Below are positions 25,146-33,048 of a stretch of 64,000 nt of DNA, piece after piece (within the stretch, counting starts at the first letter, position 1; the number at the start of each line of letters is the position of its first letter). Where the stretch lies: assembly GCA_035552395.1 (NCBI GenBank), contig DASZLL010000004.1, positions 1 through 64,000 on the forward strand. The letters run 5' to 3'. Under the pieces are notes generated by a model that saw only the letters and a program-made list of their open reading frames with translations, was not told the origin of the DNA and made no database searches. The DNA comes from Bog-473 sp035552395. GTDB taxonomy: Bacteria; Actinomycetota; Acidimicrobiia; Acidimicrobiales; RAAP-2. A program made the position numbers and the translations under genes.

Positions 25146-26299
25146 GGACGCTCCCTGCCGAGCAGAACGACATCCGCGAACAGGGCGCCGGAGCCTCCGT
25201 TCGAGCACAGCGCGACCTCCGCGCCGGCGACCTGCATGCTGGTGCACTCGCCCCGAATCTGCTGCACACCGCGGACCACACGCTGGAACTGCTGGGCCGC
25301 CACCCCTGGATGGCTGAACGACATGGTGCCCCCGTCGGTGGTCACAGGCAACGACCCCCCGGGCCCGACGGCGCCCGACTCGACCATCGGCCCCCCCTGT
25401 CCCGGCTCGCAGAACCCGTACGCCTCGAGCTGGCGGATGATCTCGAAGGAGAATGGATCGTAGAACTCGGCGACGTCAACATCGCTGGGGCTGAGGCCTG
25501 CCATGGCGAATGAGGCTTGTGCCGCCCGGGCTCCCACCCAGCCGGCGGACCCAGTCCCAGCCCGACCGGTGAGATCCCACACCGGCGCCACCGTGTACGC
25601 CGGTCCGTAGCTATCGCTGCCGCAGCCAAGGATCCAGGTGGCGCGGGGGTTTCCTCGTGCTACGTCCGCGTGGCCCAGCACGAGGGCGCAGCCACCCTCG
25701 GAGGTGGTCGCGCAGTCCAGGAGATGGAAGGGCTCGGCCACGAGCGGCGACGCCAAAATGTCCTCGGGTGTGAACGGGCCCCGTCCGTAGTAGATCGCGT
25801 CGGGGTTCTGATGGCCGTTATTGCGAACAACTGCGGCCGCGCGAGCCAGCTGGTGCTCGGTGGTGCCGAATGTCACCATGTGGCGCCGGGCCATCAAGGC
25901 AAACTCGGCTGCAGTAAAGAGTCCGAAGCCGGCCACGAGCTCATTGGGGGGCGTTGTCCAGGGCGCAGCAGCAGTGTCGCTGAGCAGTCCCGCCCCACCC
26001 GCGAGCACGATGACGACCCGGCATTGTCCGGTGGTGACCAGCGCGGCGGCGTCCAAGATGGACGGGATCCCGAGGCCGTTAGGCCGGCGGGTGCACGGGC
26101 CAATCCCGAGTTCGAGCACGGCATCCGCCGCGGCCTGCCCGACGACGCCATCGACATCGTTCACGGCCAGGCCCGCGTCGGTCAGCGCTCCGAGCGCCGC
26201 CTGGAGCGCGATGGACGAGGAATCGTGTCCGGGCAGACGCCTCGCTTGTGGCGTGTTGTGGACGCCGAGGACGGCCACGTCGCGAAACGGATGCATCAT
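25142..26299 (-). CDS. thiolase-like (SCP-x/Ltp2-type) protein lacking the nucleophilic cysteine
   Basis: 385 residues. Thiolase-fold landmarks: VAVLGVHNTPQAR, AEFYDPFSFEIIRQLEAYGFCEPGQGG and TTDGGTMSFSHPG. The expected nucleophile region reads NGLGIPSILDAAALV, without cysteine, so a normal thiolysis mechanism is unlikely and an aldolase-type or non-catalytic role is favoured. Unlike the 18450 protein it has SFSHPG where that one has GYIHGLN, so it is a different subfamily and may act on another intermediate. Translationally coupled to the following DUF35 gene. Promoter presumably in 26300-26510. Confidence 0.86.
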   Translation of the reverse strand: MMHPFRDVAVLGVHNTPQARRLPGHDSSSIALQAALGALTDAGLAVNDVDGVVGQAAADAVLELGIGPCTRRPNGLGIPSILDAAALVTTGQCRVVIVLAGGAGLLSDTAAAPWTTPPNELVAGFGLFTAAEFALMARRHMVTFGTTEHQLARAAAVVRNNGHQNPDAIYYGRGPFTPEDILASPLVAEPFHLLDCATTSEGGCALVLGHADVARGNPRATWILGCGSDSYGPAYTVAPVWDLTGRAGTGSAGWVGARAAQASFAMAGLSPSDVDVAEFYDPFSFEIIRQLEAYGFCEPGQGGPMVESGAVGPGGSLPVTTDGGTMSFSHPGVAAQQFQRVVRGVQQIRGECTSMQVAGAEVALCSNGGSGALFADVVLLGRERP

Positions 26300-26510
26300 C
26301 GTTGTCAGGATGTCACCCAGACGACTTGGACAGCCACTTGTTGCTGCCCCGCTGGAATCCCCCGCATTGCTCCGACGAGGTGACCCAGCCGCACGTGATC
26401 ACCCCGGTCTCGCCGGGAGGCCCGGATCGACCGTGGAACTTCGAGTCTCCGCAATCTCCCGGTCGTCAAGGTTTCGTGGGGTGACGGGCAACAACGGACG
26501 AAAAAACCGG

Positions 26511-28169
26511 TCAGAACGGTCCCGAGAGGTCGCCCAGGGCTTCGGTCAGACGCAGGTTTTCCGTGTAGTCGACCGGGCAGGTGATCACCGACACCGTGTC
26601 GGCGGCCAGGGCTTCTCTGAGCATGGGAAGAAGATCACCCGCGGCAGCCACGCGATAGCCGCGTGCTCCGAAACTCTCGGCGTAGGCAACGAAGTCGGGG
26701 TTGGCGAATCCTACGTCGACGTGATGACCGAGTTCGAGGTCCATCTTCCAGCCGATCAGGCCGTAGGCGTCGTCCTCCCAAATCAAGACGACCAATGGGA
26801 CGTGCTCCCGCAACGCCGTCTCCAGCTCCTGGGAGTTCATGAGAAAGGCGCCGTCGCCGACTGCGGCCAACACCTTGCAGTCGGGTGCGGCCAGCTTGGC
26901 CCCGATGGCGCCAGGGAGGGCGAAGGCCATGGTGGAGAGCCCATTGGAGATCAGGCACGTGTTCGGTTCGAAGGTGGGGTAGAGGCGGGCCATCCACATC
27001 TTCACGGCGCCGGTGTCGGCGAGGACGATGTCGGAGCGACCAAGGGCAGCTCGAGTGTCGGCAACGACGCGCTGGGGCTTGAGCGGGAAGCTGTCGTCAG
27101 CGGCCCCCTGGGCCAATTCATCGGCCAGGAGCTTTCGGATCTTCTCCCCTTTTGTTCCCTGCGCAAAGCGGCGGCTGGTCGCCTCAGCTAGCGCGGCCAG
27201 CGTGCTCGAGATGTCGGCTTGGATCCCCACCTCGACGTCATAACGAGCGTCCACCTCCGCGGGAACACGGCTCAAGTGGATAATCTGCTTGTCCCCACGG
27301 GGATTGATCCGGACGGGGTCGAACTCTTGCAGTTCGTACCCGACGCTGACGATGACGTCGGCATCGTCAAATCCGAAGTTGACGTAGTCGTGGCTCATGA
27401 AGCCGACCGCACCGAGGGAGTGCGGGTGGTCGTCGGGGAACACGCCCTTGCCGTGAAAGGTGGTTGCCACCGGGAGGCTCAGGAGTTCGGAGAAATGCTT
27501 CAGCGCGTCGGCCGCGCCGGAACGGGCGGCGCCGTGCCCAGCCAGGATGATGGGTCGCTGGCTCGCGTTGAGCACGGCGGCCGCCCGCGCGATCTGCGTG
27601 GGTGAGGGCTCATCGGTCCGGGGAGTGTTGACATGCAGGGGCACCAGCTCGTCTGGGACGAAGGCGGACTCAACGTTCTCGGGTACGCCGAGGTACACGG
27701 ATCCGGGCCGTTCGGTCTGGGCGAGTTTGAATGCCTTGCGAATCATCTCGGGAATGGCGCCGGGGGTCAGAATCAGGTCGGACCACTTCGTCACCGGCGA
27801 GAACATGGACACCAGGTCGACGCTCTGATGCGATTCCTTGTAGATCCGGTTTAGTCCCACCTGGGCCGAGAGGGCGAGCACAGGTGTGCTGTTGGTATAG
27901 GCGTCGGCCGTTCCTAAAAGGAGGTTGATGGCGCCGGGCCCCAGGGTGGCCGAGCAGACCCCCGCTCGGCCGGTGAGTCGACCGTGGATCTCAGCCATGA
28001 ACGACGCCGCTTGTTCATGGCGCACCAAGACGTAACGAATGGAAGATAGGGACAGCGCATCCGTGAGGTAGATGTTCTCTTCCCCTGGGATGCCGAACAC
28101 ACAGGTGACTCCCTCGTGCTCGAGGCATTGGACGAGGAGGTCGGCCGCGCGCCGTGATCCTTCAGCCAC
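26511..28169 (-). CDS. thiamine diphosphate-dependent acetolactate synthase-like enzyme
   Basis: About 552 residues in the POX/AHAS order: PYR domain with the catalytic glutamate in VRHEQAASFMAEIHGRLTGRAG, central domain, and a PP domain with VGDGAFLMNSQELETAL. The usual NN..YG end of the ThDP motif reads EDDAYG. It resembles catabolic AlsS-type synthases more than the FAD-dependent biosynthetic enzyme. GTG 28169 is a guess; no good ribosome site is visible, and in-frame alternatives exist upstream. Last gene of the operon led by the dehydrogenase at 29798, with a 73-base gap after DUF1275. Confidence 0.85.
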   Translation of the reverse strand: MAEGSRRAADLLVQCLEHEGVTCVFGIPGEENIYLTDALSLSSIRYVLVRHEQAASFMAEIHGRLTGRAGVCSATLGPGAINLLLGTADAYTNSTPVLALSAQVGLNRIYKESHQSVDLVSMFSPVTKWSDLILTPGAIPEMIRKAFKLAQTERPGSVYLGVPENVESAFVPDELVPLHVNTPRTDEPSPTQIARAAAVLNASQRPIILAGHGAARSGAADALKHFSELLSLPVATTFHGKGVFPDDHPHSLGAVGFMSHDYVNFGFDDADVIVSVGYELQEFDPVRINPRGDKQIIHLSRVPAEVDARYDVEVGIQADISSTLAALAEATSRRFAQGTKGEKIRKLLADELAQGAADDSFPLKPQRVVADTRAALGRSDIVLADTGAVKMWMARLYPTFEPNTCLISNGLSTMAFALPGAIGAKLAAPDCKVLAAVGDGAFLMNSQELETALREHVPLVVLIWEDDAYGLIGWKMDLELGHHVDVGFANPDFVAYAESFGARGYRVAAAGDLLPMLREALAADTVSVITCPVDYTENLRLTEALGDLSGPF

Positions 28170-28242
28170 AGGACGGAGCGTAGTGAGTCTTGGAACCGTC
28201 GCAAAGTGCCCAACTGGAAGCGCCACGCTTTGGAGTTGGTCA

Positions 28243-28989
28243 TCAGGTCGCGGGCTGAACCGGCGGAAGGGGTGCAGTGTGTTCCGGTCTCGTTGGTGCT
28301 GGCTCGCGTGGAGGATCCACTTCAGGCACGATGGCGAACCCGATGGCGACCAGCGCCAAAACGCCGGCGAGCACACCCAATGTCGGGGTGAACCCCACGT
28401 GCACCATCAGCGCGCCACCGACCAGAGCACCGATGAGCATGGCGGCGATCGATTCGAGCCGACGGCTTCGGCGAGGATGATTACCCCCGCCGAGGGTGGA
28501 GTCCGCGCCGAGCCCCGTGATCGTCATGGTCAGCACCGACGTGGTCAGGTCCGGGATGGCGAGCCGGCGGATCGTCGCGTTCTGCACGCCGGTACCCGCC
28601 CCGAGGAGTGCGATCACCCAGAGGCGTGCGGTCCCGGTGGGACCCAGAACGCCGGCGACCACGGCGAGCGCGGCGGCCGCGGCCAGTCCAGCCTGGATCA
28701 CCGATGCCGTGGTGAGCCAGCGGCGCCGGTGTGCGTCCAGAACCTTGCCGAGGCGACCACCAATGGTGGCGCCGACGAGAAAGGAGCCCAGGGCGACGAG
28801 AAACGACGAGATGGTGAAGCCCTTGGCGCCCGCGAGTGCCAACCCCAGGAACACGATGTTCCCTGTCATGTTGGCCACGAGGACGTGGCCCATGCCCAGG
28901 TAGCACACTGCGTCAATGATGCCGGTCGTCGTCGTCAGGCAGAGGAGGACTGCCTGCAGAGTGATTGATACGGGATTTCGGTCTGCCAT
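28243..28989 (-). CDS. DUF1275 (YoaK-like) integral membrane protein
   Basis: 248 residues with about six hydrophobic segments. GIIDAVCYLGMGHVLVANMTGN near the N-terminus is the characteristic DUF1275 motif, and GVQNATIRRLAIPDLTTSVLTMTITGL the second. Function of the family is unknown. Starts in a TGATG overlap with the VIT-like gene. The proline-rich C-terminal tail of about 25 residues is cytoplasmic or low complexity. Confidence 0.9.
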   Translation of the reverse strand: MADRNPVSITLQAVLLCLTTTTGIIDAVCYLGMGHVLVANMTGNIVFLGLALAGAKGFTISSFLVALGSFLVGATIGGRLGKVLDAHRRRWLTTASVIQAGLAAAAALAVVAGVLGPTGTARLWVIALLGAGTGVQNATIRRLAIPDLTTSVLTMTITGLGADSTLGGGNHPRRSRRLESIAAMLIGALVGGALMVHVGFTPTLGVLAGVLALVAIGFAIVPEVDPPREPAPTRPEHTAPLPPVQPAT

Positions 28990-29801
28990 CACGCACCCCC
29001 TGCGCTGAGAAGGCGCCCGATGACGAATCCGATAGCGGCCGCGCCCAAGCCGATCGCGATCATCTTCAATCCGTTTCTCCACCAGGAGCCGACTCGGGTC
29101 ACTGCGGAATACACGCCCACTCCGAAGAGCACGACGGCGCTCAAGACGATGGCGAGGACCAAGGCCGGCGAGCGGTCGAGAAAGAGGAACGGGAAGAGCG
29201 GGATCAGGTGGCCGACGAGCGTGGCGAGCGTGATCACGACGGAGACGCGTGCGACCTCGCCTTTTCCAACGGGCTCCAGGTGACGTTCCTCTCCCAGGAT
29301 GGTGGCGAGCCAGCGTTCTCGGTCGGCAGAGATGGTCGCAACGACATCCTCGAGCAGCGGCCCCGAGAAGCCCTTGTCCCGGTAGAGATCACGCAGTTCG
29401 CGCTCTTCCATGTCGTGCTCGTCACGGATGGCCGACGACTCGACGGCGCGTTGGGCCAAGTAGTAGTCCCGGTCAGCTACGGTCGAGGAGTAGCCCACGG
29501 CTCCCATGGAAATCGACTCGGTGAAGGCGGCGGCGAAGCCCGCGGTGACGAGCACCGTCTCGTTGCCGCCCCCCGCAATCACGCCCAGAATGATCCCCAG
29601 GATGTTGACGAGGCCATCCTGACCACCGAGGATCACGTCGCGCAGCCAGTCCTTGCCGCCCTCGTGGCGATGGACGCGGCGTCCGGCTCGCGGCGTGGGG
29701 ACCGACGGTGGCGGCATTCTCCGTCGCAAACCAATTCGGCCGAGCCGACCCCTGCGCACCGGATCAATGACGTGGTGACGGGCCAGCCCTTCGACGTTCA
29801 T
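28989..29801 (-). CDS. VIT1/CCC1 family membrane protein (Fe/Mn transporter-like)
   Basis: 270 residues. After an arginine-rich N-terminal 45 residues come LRDVILGGQDGLVNILGIILGVIAGGG and AAAFTESISMGAVGYSSTVADRDYY, the VIT/CCC1 first two helices with the conserved Asp and Glu/Met, then a glutamate-rich metal-binding domain (ERELRDLYRDKGF...) and three C-terminal helices. Family members move Fe2+ or Mn2+ out of the cytosol. ATGA overlap with the upstream dehydrogenase and TGATG overlap with DUF1275, so fully coupled. Confidence 0.9.
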   Translation of the reverse strand: MNVEGLARHHVIDPVRRGRLGRIGLRRRMPPPSVPTPRAGRRVHRHEGGKDWLRDVILGGQDGLVNILGIILGVIAGGGNETVLVTAGFAAAFTESISMGAVGYSSTVADRDYYLAQRAVESSAIRDEHDMEERELRDLYRDKGFSGPLLEDVVATISADRERWLATILGEERHLEPVGKGEVARVSVVITLATLVGHLIPLFPFLFLDRSPALVLAIVLSAVVLFGVGVYSAVTRVGSWWRNGLKMIAIGLGAAAIGFVIGRLLSAGGA

Positions 29802-30781
29802 CGCTCGCTCCCGCCTCCATCGCGGTCGGAACCGGGACCGAGGCCGATGCGGGCGGCGCTGACGTCGAGGCCGCTCCAGCCCTCCTGCACCAACCCCCGC
29901 CAGCGCGCCGCGATGTTGCCGGCGATCGGAGCCGCTCCACTCGCCTCTGAGGTGACCAGATCGAGATCCTTGAGGGCCAAGTCCAAAGCAAAGTCGGCGT
30001 GGTAGTCGTGCTCGAGCATGCGGTCAAGCTGGGCCAGCGCATAGTCGGAGGCCAGAGGATTGCCCTTCAGCGCTCGGACCAGGTCCACTTTGCTGAGGCC
30101 GAAGGTCTCGGCCAGTGCCGCCGTCTCGGCTGCCGACTCGGTCTGAAACGCGAGCCAGGTGTTCAAGACGAGCTTCATTCGGCTCCCGGCACCGACCGGT
30201 CCGAGCCAGAGTGTCGACCTCCCCAACGCGCTGAAAACCGGTTGAAGCGTTGCTTCAGCGGTGGCCGGACCAGAAGCCAGGATCAGCAGCTTTCCGTCTT
30301 CGGCAGGGACGCGGCTGCCCGACACCGGTGCGTCGACGAACGTGACGTCGGGACGAAGCCGGCGCACATCCACCTCGAGCTGCTCCGTCTCGGCCACTCC
30401 GATCGTCCCCATCTGGGCCCAGGTCGCGTGCGGGCGCAACCGCTCGAGTCCACCGGCGCGGAGCATGACGGCCCGCGTCGCCTCGGCGTTGGGCAGCATC
30501 GTGATGACGATGTCGGCTGTCGCGACCGCTTCGGTGACGTCGGCGAACGCGTTGGCGCCTCGCTCGACGAGGTTGCCGGTGGACTCAGGGTGCCTTGACC
30601 ACACGGCGATGTGCATGCGCTGCCTGAGCAGGCGCGCGGCCATCGCGCTCCCCATGGTGCCGGCGCCCACCACGCTCACCTCGAGAGTGGATCGATGTGG
30701 TGATCGACGAGTCACCGGGAACCCGAACCCTTCTGCCCGGATGTCACGGTGGCTCAGCTTGAGTTGAGTTTGAGCTTGCAT
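29798..30781 (-). CDS. beta-hydroxyacid dehydrogenase (3-hydroxyisobutyrate dehydrogenase family)
   Basis: 327 residues, about 30 longer than usual because of an N-terminal extension. The NAD(P) motif VVGAGTMGSAMAARLL is at about 37-52. The substrate-binding motif reads FVDAPVSGSRVPAEDGKL, and the catalytic lysine is in GAGSRMKLVLNTW. It oxidises 2- or 3-hydroxy acids. First gene of a coupled operon with VIT-like, DUF1275 and TPP enzymes. Its ATG overlaps the stop of a transporter relic (TGATG), and GGGAGAT lies upstream. Probably controlled by the TetR site at 30990. Confidence 0.9.
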   Translation of the reverse strand: MQAQTQLKLSHRDIRAEGFGFPVTRRSPHRSTLEVSVVGAGTMGSAMAARLLRQRMHIAVWSRHPESTGNLVERGANAFADVTEAVATADIVITMLPNAEATRAVMLRAGGLERLRPHATWAQMGTIGVAETEQLEVDVRRLRPDVTFVDAPVSGSRVPAEDGKLLILASGPATAEATLQPVFSALGRSTLWLGPVGAGSRMKLVLNTWLAFQTESAAETAALAETFGLSKVDLVRALKGNPLASDYALAQLDRMLEHDYHADFALDLALKDLDLVTSEASGAAPIAGNIAARWRGLVQEGWSGLDVSAARIGLGPGSDRDGGGSER

Positions 30782-30846
30782 CAGTTCATCTCCCTTTCAA
30801 TCTCCTGCAGCGAGAGACCTTCGGTCTCTGGAACCTTCCGGATGAA
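30781..30846 (-). pseudogene. relic of an MFS sugar-porter gene (C-terminal tail only)
   Basis: The frame ends VPETEGLSLQEIEREMN-stop. PETxGxxLxEIE is the hallmark C-terminal tail of sugar-porter MFS transporters (PETKGxxLEEI). Only about 21 such residues remain; the 40 codons before them (back to 30972) show no transporter helix. The stop still overlaps the dehydrogenase start (TGATG), as expected if a transporter gene once headed this operon and was deleted. The whole 63-codon frame, with a GGAG site and TTG start at 30972, might still be translated as a leader. Confidence 0.5.
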
Positions 30847-30989
30847 GCACGCGAAACTACGAGGCTCACTACCCCCATCGGGAGGAATCTGCCGACCCTG
30901 GTGGACCTCTCCAGGGCGGAGGCGACTGTGGACGGCCCCTGTCTCTCTCGTCATCAATGCCGTCACGGCCAATCCGTCTCCTCAATAAT

Positions 30990-31004
30990 GAAACGGTACG
31001 TTTC
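30990..31004. promoter_or_regulatory. inverted-repeat TetR operator
   Basis: GAAACGGTACGTTTC: perfect six-base arms around GTA, a common TetR-type site. A TATATT box follows at 31010-31015 for the TetR gene, so binding would block it (autorepression). It also lies upstream of the divergent dehydrogenase operon. Confidence 0.7.
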
Positions 31005-31045
31005 GTTTCTATATTGTGCTATGGTGACAACTAATGCAAGAGGCC

Positions 31046-31672
31046 ATGCCAGAAAACCCCGAGACCTCGGAAAACGCGCCCCGCGGGCCGGGCAGACCCA
31101 GGAGTGAGCGCTCGCACCAAGCGATCATCGGTGCCACCAATGAGCTCTTGGCCGAACGCGGCTTCGCCGAACTGACCATGGACGAGATCGCAGAGCGGGC
31201 CGGCGTGAGCAAGGCCACCATCTACCGGCGTTGGCCATCGAAGGGCACGCTTGTCTTCGAGGCTTTCACTGCTGATTACGTGGCTCGTCAGCCTGCGCCT
31301 GACACTGGAAGCCTCAAGGGGGACCTCACGACAAGGCTGCGGACATGGGTGCGCATTGTCGATGGCACCGTGACGGGCCGCACGCTGAAAGCCCTCTTGA
31401 CAGAGGCTCAGCGAGACGAAGATCTCGCCATCATTTGGCGGGACCGCTTCATAAGGCCCGTGCGGGAGGAGTCGAAGGCTCTCGTGCAGCGTGCTGTGGC
31501 GCGAGGTGAGATTTCGCAGCGCACCGATCCGGACGTTCTGCTCGACCTCATCTACGGACCGATGTACCACCGGTTGCTGCAGGGGCACCTTCCCCTAAAC
31601 GATCGCTTCGTCCAGGCGGTTGTGTCAACCGTGCTGTCCGGCGTCGAGCCGGGAGCAAGAAGCCTGGGATGA
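31046..31672 (+). CDS. TetR family transcriptional regulator
   Basis: 208 residues. HTH at about residues 21-65: SERSHQAIIGATNELLAERGF, LTMDEIAERAGVSKATIYRRW. The ligand domain has the TetR_C-type pattern (TRLRTWVRIVDGTVTGRTLKALLTEAQ). ATG 31046 preferred for AAGAGG six bases upstream; ATG 31034 is possible. It faces the dehydrogenase operon across a perfect TetR-like operator, so it probably represses itself and that operon. A ligand cannot be deduced. Confidence 0.9.
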   Translation: MPENPETSENAPRGPGRPRSERSHQAIIGATNELLAERGFAELTMDEIAERAGVSKATIYRRWPSKGTLVFEAFTADYVARQPAPDTGSLKGDLTTRLRTWVRIVDGTVTGRTLKALLTEAQRDEDLAIIWRDRFIRPVREESKALVQRAVARGEISQRTDPDVLLDLIYGPMYHRLLQGHLPLNDRFVQAVVSTVLSGVEPGARSLG

Positions 31673-31769
31673 GCTGAGCCGCCTCCGCAGGTGAGACGCC
31701 AGATCGGGCGTGGTCACGAAAGGGTAAGGGCATCAGCCTCGTATGCTTACTTCGTGAATGGATTCGACC

Positions 31770-31928
31770 ATGAGCAGTGATGATGTGCCCGAGGAAAACG
31801 ACTCGCCGGAGGAAGGTGCAGAGGTGAACCCTCCGCACCAGGACGCAGAGGTCGACGAGGTCGACGAGGAATCCTTCCCGGCATCGGACCCGCCGTCATC
31901 TTGGGCTGGTCCGAGCTCCGAGAAGTAG
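31770..31928 (+). CDS. small acidic protein with FPASDPPS motif
   Basis: 52 residues, starting MSSDDVPEENDSPEEG and ending with ESFPASDPPSSWAGPSSEK. The FPASDPPS motif recurs in short acidic proteins of unknown function in many bacteria (recalled, not searched). Nearly a quarter of its residues are Asp or Glu, there is no signal peptide, and it is probably disordered. No clear ribosome site is seen; the region upstream has CTTAC/TTCGTG and no good -10. It sits between the TetR gene and the convergent LLM gene. Confidence 0.6.
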   Translation: MSSDDVPEENDSPEEGAEVNPPHQDAEVDEVDEESFPASDPPSSWAGPSSEK

Positions 31929-31938
31929 GCGACTCGCC

Positions 31939-33048
31939 TTAGGTTCCAGCCACAGCTCGAGTTCCGACGGAGGCCGGTTCAAGAGGAGGTTTTGCGAGAA
32001 GCTCCCTCACTCGCGGGATGACCTCGCGGCCATACAGGTCGATGGTCGCCATCTTCTGCTGGTGCGGCACGCGTCCGGTGGCGTAGGCCAGGTCGAACCG
32101 ACTGAGCCCGAGCAAACGAATGACCCACGCGATCTTGGTGGCAACCGTTTCGGGCGATCCGAGATACAGCGAACCTTCATCGATCTCGGCTTGGAATTGC
32201 TCCATGGTGGGAGGCGCCCAACCCCGCTCGGCGGCGGCACCCTCGAACACATGAGCCCAATGGGGCCACTGGATTTCCGCCGCTTCCTGATCGGTCCTGG
32301 CCACGTAGCCGTGCGAATGCATGCCGATGCGCAATTGCGGATACCCATACTGGTCGAGCGCCCGTTTGTAGAGGTCGACCAATGGTGCGAATCGGACAGG
32401 AGAGCCGCCAATGACGGCCAGCATCAGTGGTAACCCGTAACGGGCGGCCCGGATGACCGACTGCGGACTTCCTCCGACGCCCACCCATGTAGGCAGATGT
32501 CCTTCCGGAAGTGGAGGACTGAGGGACTGATCGGTAAGCGGAGACCGGAACTTGCCCGACCAAGAGACGGGCTGATCTCGCAGTAGTCGCGTGAGCAACT
32601 CGAGCTTCTCCTCGAAGATGTCCTCGTAGTCGGCGAGGTCGTAGCCGAACAACGGAAAAGACTCCGTCAGCGACCCGCGTCCGACGATCAGTTGAGCCCG
32701 GCCGTTGGACACCGCGTCAAGGGTGGAAAATTCGGTAAACACCCGTACCGGATCTTGCGTACTCAATACGGTCACGGCTGTGCCAAGCCGGATGCGCTCG
32801 GTTCGGCCGGCAATCGCAGCCAAGATCACGGCCCCGGCAGAGTCCATCATGTCAGCGCGGTAATGCTCGGCGATATTGAACGAATCGATCCCGACGGCGT
32901 CAGCCAGAACCGCTTCCTCGACGGTGTTGCGAATCACCACGTCGCCGCTGAGTTCTTGACCCGACTCGTCCACACTGATGGGAACGAAAGAGTCCAGACC
33001 GAACTCAACGTCACTGGTGGCCATCTCTGCGTCCTTGCTTCCTGTCAT
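31939..33048 (-). CDS. LLM class flavin-dependent oxidoreductase (luciferase-like)
   Basis: 369 residues of TIM-barrel LLM family: FGLDSFVPISVDE at the start, AVGIDSFNIAEHY, RIRLGTAVTVLSTQDPVRVFTEFSTLDAVSNGRAQLIVGRG and the C-terminal GSPETVATKI. LLM enzymes use FMNH2 or F420 for monooxygenation or hydride transfer; which one is not clear. Start ATG overlaps the stop of the upstream FAD oxidoreductase (TGATG); a second ATG at 33024 with AAGGA is a possible start. The upstream flavoprotein may be its reductase. Confidence 0.88.
   Translation of the reverse strand: MTGSKDAEMATSDVEFGLDSFVPISVDESGQELSGDVVIRNTVEEAVLADAVGIDSFNIAEHYRADMMDSAGAVILAAIAGRTERIRLGTAVTVLSTQDPVRVFTEFSTLDAVSNGRAQLIVGRGSLTESFPLFGYDLADYEDIFEEKLELLTRLLRDQPVSWSGKFRSPLTDQSLSPPLPEGHLPTWVGVGGSPQSVIRAARYGLPLMLAVIGGSPVRFAPLVDLYKRALDQYGYPQLRIGMHSHGYVARTDQEAAEIQWPHWAHVFEGAAAERGWAPPTMEQFQAEIDEGSLYLGSPETVATKIAWVIRLLGLSRFDLAYATGRVPHQQKMATIDLYGREVIPRVRELLAKPPLEPASVGTRAVAGT

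Noticed and set aside
26480..26515. Terminator with T tract after the TPP enzyme gene
   Set aside because: A run of six A/T is present, but I found no convincing stem before it.
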